Source of the DNA: Pararhodobacter sp.
GTDB taxonomy: Bacteria > Pseudomonadota > Alphaproteobacteria > Rhodobacterales > Rhodobacteraceae
Direction: 5' to 3'
Length of the DNA: 64,000 nucleotides
Assembly (NCBI RefSeq): GCF_034676545.1
Contig: NZ_JAUCBZ010000015.1
Coordinates: forward strand, 2,759,001 to 2,823,000
Within the stretch, counting starts at the first letter, position 1, and the number at the start of each line of letters is the position of its first letter. Position numbers and translations under genes: made by a program. The notes under the pieces were generated by a model, which saw nothing but the letters and a program-made list of their open reading frames with translations, had not been told where the DNA came from and did no database searches. Below are positions 43,876 through 52,645 of the stretch, piece after piece.

Positions 43876-44874
43876 ATGACCATGACCAAGCTGACTGCGC
43901 TGGCCCTGACCACAGCCCTCACCACCACCGCCGTCTTTGCCGAAAGCCACGGCGCGGTTGACCGCAGCGATTGGCCCACAAGCTTTACCGTCGGCACCGC
44001 ATCACAAGGCGGCACCTTCTTTGCCTATGGGTCGGGCTGGGCAAACCTTGTGGCCGATCAGCTCGGCATCTCGGGCGGCGCCGAAGTCACCGGCGGACCG
44101 ATGCAGAACATGGCGCTGGTGCACACCGGCGAAGCGCAGTTCGGCATGACCACGATGGGGCCGGCCCGTGAATCGCTGGAAGGCACCAACCCGATTGCCC
44201 CCGGCCTGCAAATGACCAACGCCTGCGCGATGTTCCCGATGTACCAGACCCCGTTCAGCGTGACCGCGCTGGGTTCGTCGGGCATCACCTCGATCTCCGA
44301 GATCCCCGCTGGTGCGCGCATTGGCTTCGGCCCGGCCGGGTCCAGCTCGGACACCTATTTCCCGGCGATGATGGAAACGCTGGGCGTTACCTTTGATCGC
44401 CGCAATGGCGGCTGGGACGATCTGGGCGGCCAGTTGCAGGACGGCTTGCTGGACGTGATCGCCTTTGCCGCCGGCATTCCGATTCCGACCGTATCGCAGC
44501 TTGAAGTGCAAACCGCGATCAACATCATCGAGTTCACCGAGGAAGAGCAGGCAGCCATCATCGCGGCTTTCCCGGTCTCGGCCTATTCGATCAACGCCGG
44601 AGTTTACAGCTCGCTGGATCATGATGCCCGGTCGGTGGCCATGTGGAACTTTGCCATCGCCAATTGCGACCTGCCGGAAAGCTTCGTCTATGCGGTCGTC
44701 GATGTCGTCATGTCTGACCATGAGCGCATGATGGGCATCCACGCCGCGTCGCGCGAAACGCTGCCGGAAAACTGGGACAAGAACACCGTGATGATGTGGC
44801 ACCCCGGCGCCGCCCGTTGGTTCACCGAGCATGCCGGGGCCACCATCGACCCTGCCATGATCCACGGCGGCTGA
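43876..44874 (+). CDS. TAXI-family TRAP transporter solute-binding protein
   Basis: The 332-residue periplasmic protein has a signal peptide (residues 1-22, ending TAVFA). TAXI-family features include FTVGTASQGGTFFAYGSGWANLV near the mature N-terminus and GFGPAGSSSDTYFPAMMETLG. GGAGGAAA precedes the ATG. It feeds the fused TRAP permease encoded downstream, and an intrinsic terminator in between should set a high binding-protein to permease ratio. Known TAXI ligands include glutamate and other carboxylates; ligand here unknown. Confidence 0.92.
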   Translation: MTMTKLTALALTTALTTTAVFAESHGAVDRSDWPTSFTVGTASQGGTFFAYGSGWANLVADQLGISGGAEVTGGPMQNMALVHTGEAQFGMTTMGPARESLEGTNPIAPGLQMTNACAMFPMYQTPFSVTALGSSGITSISEIPAGARIGFGPAGSSSDTYFPAMMETLGVTFDRRNGGWDDLGGQLQDGLLDVIAFAAGIPIPTVSQLEVQTAINIIEFTEEEQAAIIAAFPVSAYSINAGVYSSLDHDARSVAMWNFAIANCDLPESFVYAVVDVVMSDHERMMGIHAASRETLPENWDKNTVMMWHPGAARWFTEHAGATIDPAMIHGG

Positions 44875-44893
44875 TCCGCCAAAGAGGCTTTGA

Positions 44894-44926
44894 CCCCGCC
44901 CGCGCTAATCCTCGGGCGGGGTTTTT
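44894..44926 (+). terminator. Intrinsic terminator after the TAXI binding protein gene
   Basis: A perfect 9-bp GC stem (CCCCGCCCG / CGGGCGGGG) with a 10-base loop is directly followed by five T residues. It separates the binding protein from its permease and probably allows partial read-through. Confidence 0.88.
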
Positions 44927-45029
44927 CGCAGCAGCTGTGAGCGCCTGACCGGGCCGAAGTTACTGCACCCAAACACTGGGAAAAACGCGACGGGCGCACA
45001 AGCCGCCACGCGCGCAGGGGGACACAACC

Positions 45030-47337
45030 ATGAGCGACCAGATCAATCCGCGCGCCGCAGACCAAAGCGCAGCACCTGATGACGACTTTCCGCAAGGGCC
45101 CGTGCTGGCAGACGGTGTCGACGAAGAACCGGTAGAAAAGAACCGACGCCTGCTGGATGGTTGGCGCGGATTGGTTCTTGCGACCATCGCCGCGATATAT
45201 TCGTTCTTTCACATCGCCGCGCTGAATGGCCTGTCGATCCAGCGTTGGACGGGTATCGACCTGCCCTTTCTGCCTTCGCTGCCGATGGAAACCTGGAATT
45301 TTCGCATCGTCCATATCGCGGGCGCGTTGATCCTGGGGTTCATCCTGTTTTCGCCGCGCCTGTTCCGCGACGACAAACCCGCGCGCGATACAAAGGTCAT
45401 CGGCTACGCGGCGCTCGCGCTGTTGATCCCGGCGGCGATTGCTCTGGCCACCGCGGTCGGCTTTGCGCTGCGCATCAGTTCGGGGGAAATGCCGGTGATG
45501 AGCGGCCTGACCACCTGGCCCGCCTTCCCCGGCACCGAGATCCATGGGCTCGAGATCACCTGGTACGGCATCCCGCTGTTGATTGCCACGTTCGGCGCCA
45601 TCGTGCTCGGCTGGTTCGAGGAGCTGGCCGCGCGACCGGCTGGCGATGTCCGATATGGTCATGGCCTTCTGCGCCATCGTGGTGGCGGTCTATCTGATCA
45701 CCATCTACGGCACCGCCGCGCGCAACTCGGTCGGCACGCCCTTCGTGCCGATTGGCGTGGCCTTCGCGGCCACGGCAGGCTCGGCGCTGATCATCGAATT
45801 GACGCGCCGCGTGGCGGGTATGGCGTTGGTCATCATCACCGGCGTGTTCCTGGTCTATACCTTCACCGCGCATCTGCTGCCCGGCATCCTGGCCGTGCAG
45901 ACGCCCTATACATGGCAGCGCTTCTTCGGGTTCCTTTATACCGACACCGGTATCCTGGGCGCCACAACGGCGGTGTCCTCGACCTATATCATCCTGTTCA
46001 TCATCTTCGCGGCCTTCCTCCAGGCGTCCAAAGTCGGCGATTATTTCGTCAACTTCGCCTTTGCCGCCGCCGGGCGCGCACGCGGTGGCCCGGCCAAGGT
46101 GGCGATCTTTGCCTCGGGCCTGATGGGCATGATCAACGGCACCTCTGCGGGGAACGTGGTGGCCACCGGGTCCTTGACCATCCCGTTGATGAAAAAGGTG
46201 GGCTACAGCAAACAGACCGCCGGCGCCGTCGAGGCCGCAGCCTCGACGGGTGGCCAGATCATGCCGCCGATCATGGGGGCCGGTGCCTTCATCATGGCCG
46301 AGATCACCGGCATTCCCTACACCGACATCGCCGTCGCGGCGATCATTCCGGCGGTGCTGTATTTCGTGTCAGTCTATTTCATGGTCGATCTGGAGGCTGC
46401 GAAACTGGGCATGCGCGGGATGCGCGAGGACGAGTTGCCCAAGTTCAAGGACATGGTGCGGCGCGTCTTCTTGTTCTTGCCGATCATCATCCTGATCGCC
46501 GCCTTGTTCATGGGCTATTCGGTGATCCGGGCAGGCACTTTGGCAACGGCTTCGGCAGCCGTTGTCAGCTGGTTGACGCCCTACCGCATGGGGCTGTCGT
46601 CAATCGTCAAGGCGTTCGAGATCGCCGGGATCATGTCGATCCAGATCATCGCAGTCTGTGCCTGTGCGGGTATCATCGTTGGCGTCATCTCGCTGACCGG
46701 GGTTGGCGCGCGCTTCTCGTCGCTGCTGCTGGACATCGCCGCCGCCTCGCAATTCCTGGCGCTGTTCTTCGCCATGTGTATCGCGATCCTGCTGGGGATG
46801 GGGATGCCGACCACGGCGGCCTATGCGGTGGCGGCCTCGGTCGTCGCACCGGGCCTCGTGCAACTGGGCATCCCACTGCTGACCGCGCATTTCTTTGTGT
46901 TCTACTACGCGGTTCTCTCGGCGATCACCCCGCCGGTGGCGCTGGCCAGCTATGCGGCGGCCGGGATTTCGGGCGCGAACCCGATGGCCACCTCGGTCAC
47001 CTCGTTCAAGTTCGGCCTTGCCGCTTTCATCGTGCCGTTCATGTTCTTCTACAACGGTGCCTTGTTGATGGATGGCACCGGGCTTGAAGTCACCCGCGCG
47101 GCCCTGACGGCAACCTTTGGCGTGTTCCTGTTGTCCTCGGGCGTGCAGGGCTGGTTCATGGGCGCGCGCACCGCCTGGTATCTGCGGGTCGCGCTGCTTC
47201 TCACGGCACTCCTGATGATCGAGGGCGGCTTGGTGACCGACATGCTGGGCATTGCGGGTGCGGTTGCGGTCTATCTGGTGCAAAAGCTGTTCCACCCATC
47301 GCCGGATGCCAAGTTCGACGTGCGCGGCGCGGATTGA
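45030..47337 (+). pseudogene. TRAP transporter fused permease (4TM/12TM), single-base frameshift
   Basis: The fused small and large TRAP membrane subunit pairs with the TAXI binding protein. It has an N-terminal cytoplasmic stretch, about five helices, then the large subunit with MINGTSAGNVVATGSLTIPLMKK, TGGQIMPPIMGAGAF and LGMGMPTTAAYAV. The initial frame is correct to WFEELA near 45625, and the next frame is correct from RDRLAMSDMVMAF to the stop at 47337. One extra base in GGCCGCGCG (about 45628) explains it. Removing that base gives 768 residues, normal for the family. AGGGGGAC precedes the ATG. Recent inactivation or sequence error. Confidence 0.88.
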
Positions 47338-47356
47338 TTCCGTATGATTGGTGAAT

Positions 47357-47382
47357 GGGCCGTCCTGCGGGGCGGCCCTTTT
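47357..47382 (+). terminator. Terminator after the TRAP permease gene
   Basis: The stem GGGCCG / CGGCCC (6 bp, 10-base loop) is followed by four T residues, 19 bases after the permease stop. Confidence 0.65.
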
Positions 47383-47444
47383 GCATTGGCTTCAGGGCAT
47401 GACCTGTTACGTTGGTGCAAACCCGGAACGGAGCACGCGCGCCC

Positions 47445-48614
47445 ATGGCCTTCAATGCGCCCATCGTCAACATTGACCGCAACGCCTTCTGGCATGATCC
47501 CTACCCAACACTTGCGACGTTGCGTGCGACCGCGCCGGTTGCCTATGTGCCGCAACTGGGCGCCGTACTGCTGACCCGCCGCGATGACGTCTGGGAGAAT
47601 GAAAAAAACATCGCGGTATTTTCCTCCGATCAACCGGGCGGCCTGATGACCCGCCTGATGGGCCAGAACATGATGCGCAAGGACGGGGACGCGCATAAAG
47701 CGGAACGCGAGGCGATTTTTCCCTCGGTCTCGCCGCGCACCGTCAAGTCCGTGTGGCTGGAGCAGTTTCGCACGCACGCCCTGCGCATTCTTGATGGGAT
47801 CGAGACCAAAGGCCATGCCGATCTGGTCCGCGACTTCGCGATGCCCCTGTCCGCCGAGGCGCTCAAGGCGATCACCGGCCTGACCACGATGGACGCCGCC
47901 GAGATGGACCGCGTGAGCCAGGGTATGATCGACGGCTGCGCCAATTACGCGGGCGACCCGGCCGTCGAGGCCCGTTGCCACGATTGCACCGCCTCCATCG
48001 ACCGCCATATCGACGCACGCATCCCCGAAATCGACGCCAATCCCGACCACTCACTGCTGTCGGTGCAGCGCCGCGCCGGGATGCCCGACGCCTCGGTACG
48101 CGCCAATATCAAACTGGCGATCTCGGGTGGGCAGAATGAGCCACGCGACGCGATTGCCGGCACCGTCTGGGCGTTGCTGAGCCATCCGCAGGCGCTGGCC
48201 GCGATCCGCAACGGCGAGGCCACCTGGTTGGCCGCTTTCGAGGAATACGCCCGTTGGAATTCCCCCATCGGCATGTCTCCGCGCCGCATCGCGCAGACCC
48301 ATGTGCTGCGCGGTGTGACACTGGAACCGGGCGATATGGCGTTCTTGATGTTCGGCTCTGCCAACCATGACGAGTCGGTCTTCGAGCGGCCCGAGGTCTA
48401 CGACATCCACCGCGACCGCCGCAAAGCCATTCCCTTTGGCGCGGGTCCGCATTTCTGCGCAGGCGCCTGGGCCGCCCGCGCCTTGATCGCCGAGGTTGCC
48501 CTGCCCTTGATATTCGAGCGATTGCCGCGTTTGCGCCTTGATCCCGTCGCCCCGGCTCGGTTTGGCGGCTGGGCGTTTCGCGGGCCATTGTCGGTGGCCG
48601 TGCGCTGGGATTGA
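47445..48614 (+). CDS. Cytochrome P450
   Basis: The 389-residue soluble class-I P450 has the haem-thiolate loop FGAGPHFCAGAWAAR (Cys near residue 344), a K-helix ExxR-type segment EEYARW, and an I-helix reading AISGGQNEPRD. The usual acid-alcohol pair (AGxET) is replaced by Gln-Asn, so proton delivery must differ from the standard scheme. No ferredoxin or ferredoxin reductase gene is adjacent. The ATG at 47445 gives MAFNAPIVNIDRNAFWHDPY, a typical start. Substrate unknown. It is the last gene before a mobile region. Confidence 0.93.
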   Translation: MAFNAPIVNIDRNAFWHDPYPTLATLRATAPVAYVPQLGAVLLTRRDDVWENEKNIAVFSSDQPGGLMTRLMGQNMMRKDGDAHKAEREAIFPSVSPRTVKSVWLEQFRTHALRILDGIETKGHADLVRDFAMPLSAEALKAITGLTTMDAAEMDRVSQGMIDGCANYAGDPAVEARCHDCTASIDRHIDARIPEIDANPDHSLLSVQRRAGMPDASVRANIKLAISGGQNEPRDAIAGTVWALLSHPQALAAIRNGEATWLAAFEEYARWNSPIGMSPRRIAQTHVLRGVTLEPGDMAFLMFGSANHDESVFERPEVYDIHRDRRKAIPFGAGPHFCAGAWAARALIAEVALPLIFERLPRLRLDPVAPARFGGWAFRGPLSVAVRWD

Positions 48615-48911
48615 GCGCCCGGTCAGCCAGGCGCCACCAAATGATCAGTGCCGTCCGGGGAAATGCGCCGAATAGCCAGCAGCCTGCCGCTCACGCTTTG
48701 CCTGAACCTCGTGACATTTCAGGGATTCCGCCATAGCAGGCATAAACACCACCGACCCGTTTTGCGCGACAGACGGCGCAACTTAGTGGCATCGACGCGT
48801 CCAGAGCCACCGCCTCAACGCCGGCGGCACGCCGCCGGTAAGTTCCGGAGGAAGTGCGCTTCCAACTGGACCGTCTCTGACCTGCGCAAGAAGAACGGGC
48901 GGCCCAAAATC

Positions 48912-49208
48912 ATGCCGCCCGCCGATTACAGCCCGAACGAGGATCAGACGCAGGATCTGTACATCTTGCGCGCCATCGGCCGGGTATGGGGCTGGCGGCA
49001 GCGGATGGAAGGAGGTGAGTTCGCCACGATACAGGAATTGGCCGAGGCCGTCGGTCTGGCCGAGCGCCATGTCAGCCGCCAGCTGTGCCTCGCCTATCTG
49101 GCACCGGAGGTGCTCAAACGCCTGACCTGCGGCCGCGAGGCATCGGCGGTCAGACTCTATGACCTGTGCTTTCTGGCAGGGGAGACATGGATGGCGCAGG
49201 CTGAGTGA
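48912..49208 (+). pseudogene. Remnant resembling the C-terminus of a serine recombinase
   Basis: A 98-codon frame (open upstream to 48648, without recognisable sequence there) contains LYILRAIGRVWGWRQRM, an HTH-like TIQELAEAVGLAERHVSRQL and LAYLAPEVLKRLTCGREAS. This pattern is found at the C-terminus of resolvase/integrase-type serine recombinases. The catalytic N-terminal domain is missing. The frame ends inside the left end of the IS3-family element. Best read as a relic of an integrated element; a small DNA-binding protein is the alternative. The 297 bases before it hold no recognisable gene. Confidence 0.45.
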
Positions 49209-49231
49209 ACCGCCCCGGGTTTACCGGAGGG
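49206..49231 (+). repeat. IS3-family terminal inverted repeat, orfB-side
   Basis: Begins TGAACCGCCCCGGGTTTACC and matches the reverse complement of 50516-50541 over 26 bases. A near-identical copy occurs alone at 55022. Confidence 0.93.
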
Positions 49232-49246
49232 TGATTTGTTCAACGA

Positions 49247-50149
49247 CTAGGCGACCATATCGAGTGTGTTCAGGTTTGCATAGAACGCCTCCTCTGCTTC
49301 TGCGGGCGGGATGTATCCGATAGGGCCGAGTAGGCGGCGGTTGTTATACCAATCGACCCATTTCAGGGTTTCCCATTCAACCTCGCGCATTGATTTCCAA
49401 GGCCCGATCTGGTTGATTACCTCCGTTTTGAAGAGGCCGATGACGCACTCGGCCAGTGCGTTGTCATAGGCGTCACCGACTGTCCCGACAGAGAGATCGA
49501 TCTCCGCCTCGGCTAGGCGTTCGGTGTATTTGATCGACAGATATTGGGATCCTCGATCCGAGTGATGCACCAAGCTCTTGTTATCTGGAGTCTTTCTTTG
49601 CCAGATTGCTTGATCCAGCGCATCGAGCACGAACTGCGTCTTCATCGAAGTTGAGGTGCGCCACCCCACGATCCGTCGGGCAAATACATCAATCACGAAG
49701 GCAACATAGACCGTCCCCGACCATGTGGGCACGTAAGTGAAGTCTGAAACCCACAGCTTGTTCGGCCGATCTGCCATGAAGAGACGGTTCACCTTGTCAT
49801 CGGGGCATGGCAGCGATGCGTCAGGGTTGGTTGTGATGACCTTTTTGCCGCGAACCACGCCCCTGAGGCCCAGACGGCGCATCAGCCGCTCCACCGTGCA
49901 TCTGGCAGCGTATTCACCCTGCCGTCGCAAGACATGCCAGACTTTCCGCGCGCCATAGAGTTTGCGGTTCGCATCCCAGGCCGCATCGATCTTGAGGCTC
50001 AAGGCGGCATCAGACTTGGCCCGGGCTGAAGCCCGGTCAGGATCACGTGCAATGGCACGTCGGTCATAATAGGTGGATGGGGCAAACTGCAGCGCCCTGC
50101 AGATCGGCTCGACCCCGAATGCCTCTCGGCTTTCCTCAATGAAATCAAT
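49247..50149 (-). CDS. IS3-family transposase OrfB (DDE catalytic subunit)
   Basis: The frame of about 300 codons starts IDFIEESREAFGVEPICRAL and holds an integrase core with DFTYV, HSDRGSQYLS and a distal NALAECVIGLFKTE glutamate, a complete DDE set. There is no good start codon: it lies in the -1 frame relative to OrfA and touches its stop, so it is expected to be made as an OrfAB fusion by programmed frameshifting, as in other IS3 members. No obvious A6G slippery heptamer is seen near the junction. The first conventional start in frame is a TTG at 50002. Confidence 0.92.
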   Translation of the reverse strand: MDFIEESREAFGVEPICRALQFAPSTYYDRRAIARDPDRASARAKSDAALSLKIDAAWDANRKLYGARKVWHVLRRQGEYAARCTVERLMRRLGLRGVVRGKKVITTNPDASLPCPDDKVNRLFMADRPNKLWVSDFTYVPTWSGTVYVAFVIDVFARRIVGWRTSTSMKTQFVLDALDQAIWQRKTPDNKSLVHHSDRGSQYLSIKYTERLAEAEIDLSVGTVGDAYDNALAECVIGLFKTEVINQIGPWKSMREVEWETLKWVDWYNNRRLLGPIGYIPPAEAEEAFYANLNTLDMVA

Positions 50150-50490
50150 TATTTGCGAAACGGGCGGTCGAGCTCCGCCTGGGCAAAATACGCTGAAGCT
50201 TTGCGCAGGATCTCGTTCGCCTGCCGCAATTCCCGGTTCTCGCGTTCAAGCTCTTTGATCCGCGCAATCTCGACGCCGGTAGGTCCCGGCCGCTCGCCGC
50301 CATCGCGCTGGACCTGTCGCATCCAAACGCGAAGACTGTCCGGCGAACAGCCCAATTTGCCCGCGATCGCTGTCAGCGCTGCAGCTTCGCTTTGATAATC
50401 ATCGCGGTGTTCCATCGCCAGCCGCACCGCGCGTTCGCGGAACTCGGGTGAATACGGCTTCGAAGTCTTCTTCTTTTGTGCATGTTCCAT
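50149..50490 (-). CDS. IS3-family transposase OrfA (DNA-binding subunit)
   Basis: The 113-residue protein has the N-terminal helix-turn-helix KPYSPEFRERAVRLAMEH to LGCSPDSLRVWMRQ, followed by a leucine-zipper-like coiled coil (VEIARIKELERENRELRQAN EILRKA region). It binds the terminal repeats and provides the N-terminal part of the OrfAB transposase. Start at the ATG at 50490. Confidence 0.93.
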   Translation of the reverse strand: MEHAQKKKTSKPYSPEFRERAVRLAMEHRDDYQSEAAALTAIAGKLGCSPDSLRVWMRQVQRDGGERPGPTGVEIARIKELERENRELRQANEILRKASAYFAQAELDRPFRK

Positions 50491-50515
50491 AACGGGCAAT
50501 TCTCCGAGAGTTTTG

Positions 50516-50541
50516 CCCTCCGGTAAACCCGGGGCGGTTCA
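50516..50541 (-). repeat. IS3-family terminal inverted repeat, orfA-side
   Basis: Reverse complement of the orfB-side repeat, 26 of 26 bases. Its outermost TGA supplies the premature stop of the interrupted istB frame. Confidence 0.93.
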
Positions 50542-51030
50542 GACGAGGCTTTCGGCAAGCTGTCCGGCTTTGCCTTTGGCCTTCTCCTGTTCGAGCGTAT
50601 TGACGAGCTCGATGGTCGAGAAGAAGCGAACCTTGCGGCGGTGATGCTCGACAGCCTGCACGCCAAGGGCTGTCGCGACATGCGTTTTGCCAGTCCCAGG
50701 GCCCCCGATCAGCACAACGTTCTGGGCACCGTCCATGAACTCGCCCCGATGAAGTTGGCGCACCGTGGCCTCATTGATCTCACTGGCCGCGAAGTCGAAG
50801 GCGGTCAGATCCTTGTAAGCCGGGAAGCGAGCGGCCTTCATGTGATAGGCAATGGACCGGACCTCCCGCTCGGCCACTTCGGCCTTCAGCAATTGAGCGA
50901 GCATCGGCACCGCAGCATCAAAGGCTGGTGCGCCTTGTTCCATGAGGTCGGTGACGGCTTGGGCCATGCCATGCATCTTCAAACTGCGCAGCATGATGAT
51001 GATGGCACCGCTGGCGGGATCATGACGCAT
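50539..51030 (-). pseudogene. istB: IstB helper ATPase, truncated by the IS3 insertion
   Basis: 163 codons remain of about 250. Walker A GGPGTGKTH is present, but the frame stops at LAESLV where the inserted element's first bases read TGA. Walker B (normally LDLVILDEL) and the C-terminal half are absent from the window. The start at 51030 overlaps the istA stop by 11 bases, the usual istAB coupling. Confidence 0.92.
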
Positions 51031-52645
51031 GGCGGCCTCCGGCGGTCCGGGCCCGCAGGCCGTCATAGCGTTCGACATTCGCCTTTGGCTCACTGCGCAA
51101 AGCCAGTGCCTGTGGTGTTTCGATGTCCGGCCCACCAATCGTCTTTCCGTCAATAAGACGGTGCAGAAGGTTCAGAACGTGAGTTTTGGTTGCCACGCCC
51201 TCAGCCAAGGCCATTTCCACGGCGACGAGCACGGCCTGTTCGTCGTGATGCAGAACCAGCGCCAAGATATCAACCATCTCTCTGTCACCGCCAGGCTTGC
51301 GCAACATAAGGTCTTGCAGCCGCTTGAAGGCCGGAGGGAATTCCACGAAGGGCGCGCCGTTCCTGAGCGCACCCGGCTTACGCTGAAGGACGGCCAGATA
51401 ATGGCGCCAATCGTAAATCGTGCGTGGCGGGAGTTGGTGGCTGCGCTCAATCACCCGCACATGCTCGCACAGGATCTGACCCTCGGCAGCGACCACCAAA
51501 CGCTCTGGATAAACCCGCAAGCTCACAGGCCGGTTCGCAAACGACGCTGGAACACTGTAGCGGTTGCGCTCGAAGCTGATTAGGCAGGTCGGGGACACCC
51601 GTTTGCTATGCTCGACAAAGCCATCGAAGGCGGGCGGCAATGGCATCAGCACGGGGTGTTCTGCGGCCCAGACGTCAGCAACATTCCCCGGCAGTGCTGC
51701 ATGAGGAATCTCATTCCACAACGCCACACAGCGCTGTTCCAGCCAATCATTCAGGGCCGCGAGATCGGGGAAGTCCGGCATGGGTTGCCACAGACGGTGC
51801 CTGGCATCCTGCACATTCTTCTCGATCTGCCCCTTCTCCCAGCCGGCGGCAGGATTGCAGAACGCTGGCTCGAACACGTAATGGTTGGCCATTGCGAGGA
51901 AGCGCATGTTGACCTGCCGCTCCTTCCCACGACCGACGCGGTCAACAGCGGTGCGCATATTGTCGTAAATTCCACGCCCTGGAACGCCGCCGAAGACCCG
52001 GAACCCGTGGCAGTGAGCGTCGAACAGCATCTCGTGCGTTTGCAGCAGATACGCCCGAACCAGAAAGGCCCGGCTATACGACAGCTTGATATGGGCGACT
52101 TGTAGCTTGACGCGCTCGCCGCCCAAAACGGCAAAATCCTCGCTCCAGTCAAACTGGAATGCCTCGCCCGGACGAAACGACAGCGGCACGAAGATGCCGC
52201 GCCCTGTTGCCTGCTGCTCTCGCTGCCGATCTGCCCGCCAGTCACGCGCAAAAGCCGCGACCCGACCGTAAGACCCATCAAAGCCAAGCACCACCAGATC
52301 GGCATGCAGCTGCTTCAGCGTTCGCCGCTGCTTGCGCGACTTGGCCGCCTCCGTCTTCAGCCAACCGGCAAGCTTCTCGGCGAACGGATCGAGCTTGCTT
52401 TGCCGCTCCGGTGTCGCGAACTGCGGCTCGATCGTGCCCGCATTCAGATATTTTGTAATCGTATTGCGCGACAATCCAGTGCGACGCGCAATCTCACGGA
52501 TCGATAGCTTCTCCCGCAAAGACATCCGTCGAATAATGTTCAAAAGTCCCATGTGTATCACTCCGCTGCTCCCCGTTGCGCATCGCGCTGGGGGAAGGGT
52601 CACATGGCTCAAATCTCAGTGGAAATTATCCGTCTATCCGGCTCA
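50542..52645 (-). mobile_element. IS21-family element, truncated
   Basis: Carries an intact istA and the first two thirds of istB. The istA-side end lies near 52645, where a methyltransferase reading frame breaks and the sequence on the minus strand becomes TGAGCCGGATAGACGG; the exact end is uncertain. The istB-side end is missing, replaced by the IS3-family element and unrelated DNA. Confidence 0.8.
51020..52552 (-). CDS. istA: IS21-family transposase IstA
   Basis: The 510-residue transposase starts MGLLNIIRRMSLREKLSIREIARRTGLSRNTI with a helix-turn-helix. The catalytic core includes FQFDWSEDFAVL, GVPGRGIYDNMRTAVD and a downstream glutamate in AAGWEKGQIEKNVQDARHRL, matching an rve DDE fold. 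The frame is uninterrupted, but without IstB the element should not transpose unless a helper exists elsewhere in the genome. Confidence 0.94.
   Translation of the reverse strand: MGLLNIIRRMSLREKLSIREIARRTGLSRNTITKYLNAGTIEPQFATPERQSKLDPFAEKLAGWLKTEAAKSRKQRRTLKQLHADLVVLGFDGSYGRVAAFARDWRADRQREQQATGRGIFVPLSFRPGEAFQFDWSEDFAVLGGERVKLQVAHIKLSYSRAFLVRAYLLQTHEMLFDAHCHGFRVFGGVPGRGIYDNMRTAVDRVGRGKERQVNMRFLAMANHYVFEPAFCNPAAGWEKGQIEKNVQDARHRLWQPMPDFPDLAALNDWLEQRCVALWNEIPHAALPGNVADVWAAEHPVLMPLPPAFDGFVEHSKRVSPTCLISFERNRYSVPASFANRPVSLRVYPERLVVAAEGQILCEHVRVIERSHQLPPRTIYDWRHYLAVLQRKPGALRNGAPFVEFPPAFKRLQDLMLRKPGGDREMVDILALVLHHDEQAVLVAVEMALAEGVATKTHVLNLLHRLIDGKTIGGPDIETPQALALRSEPKANVERYDGLRARTAGGRHAS

Larger units (their letters stand above)
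49206..50541 (-). mobile_element. Complete IS3-family insertion sequence (1336 bp)
   Basis: Bounded by 26-bp perfect terminal inverted repeats, it encodes two overlapping transposase frames on the minus strand. It sits inside istB of an IS21-family element. Flanking triplets differ (GAG on the left, GAC on the right), so no target duplication remains. The left flank is unrelated to istB, pointing to an adjacent deletion after insertion. Confidence 0.93.

Noticed and set aside
49203..50544. Target site duplication flanking the IS3-family element
   Set aside because: The 3- and 4-base flanks differ (GAG versus GAC), so none can be claimed.
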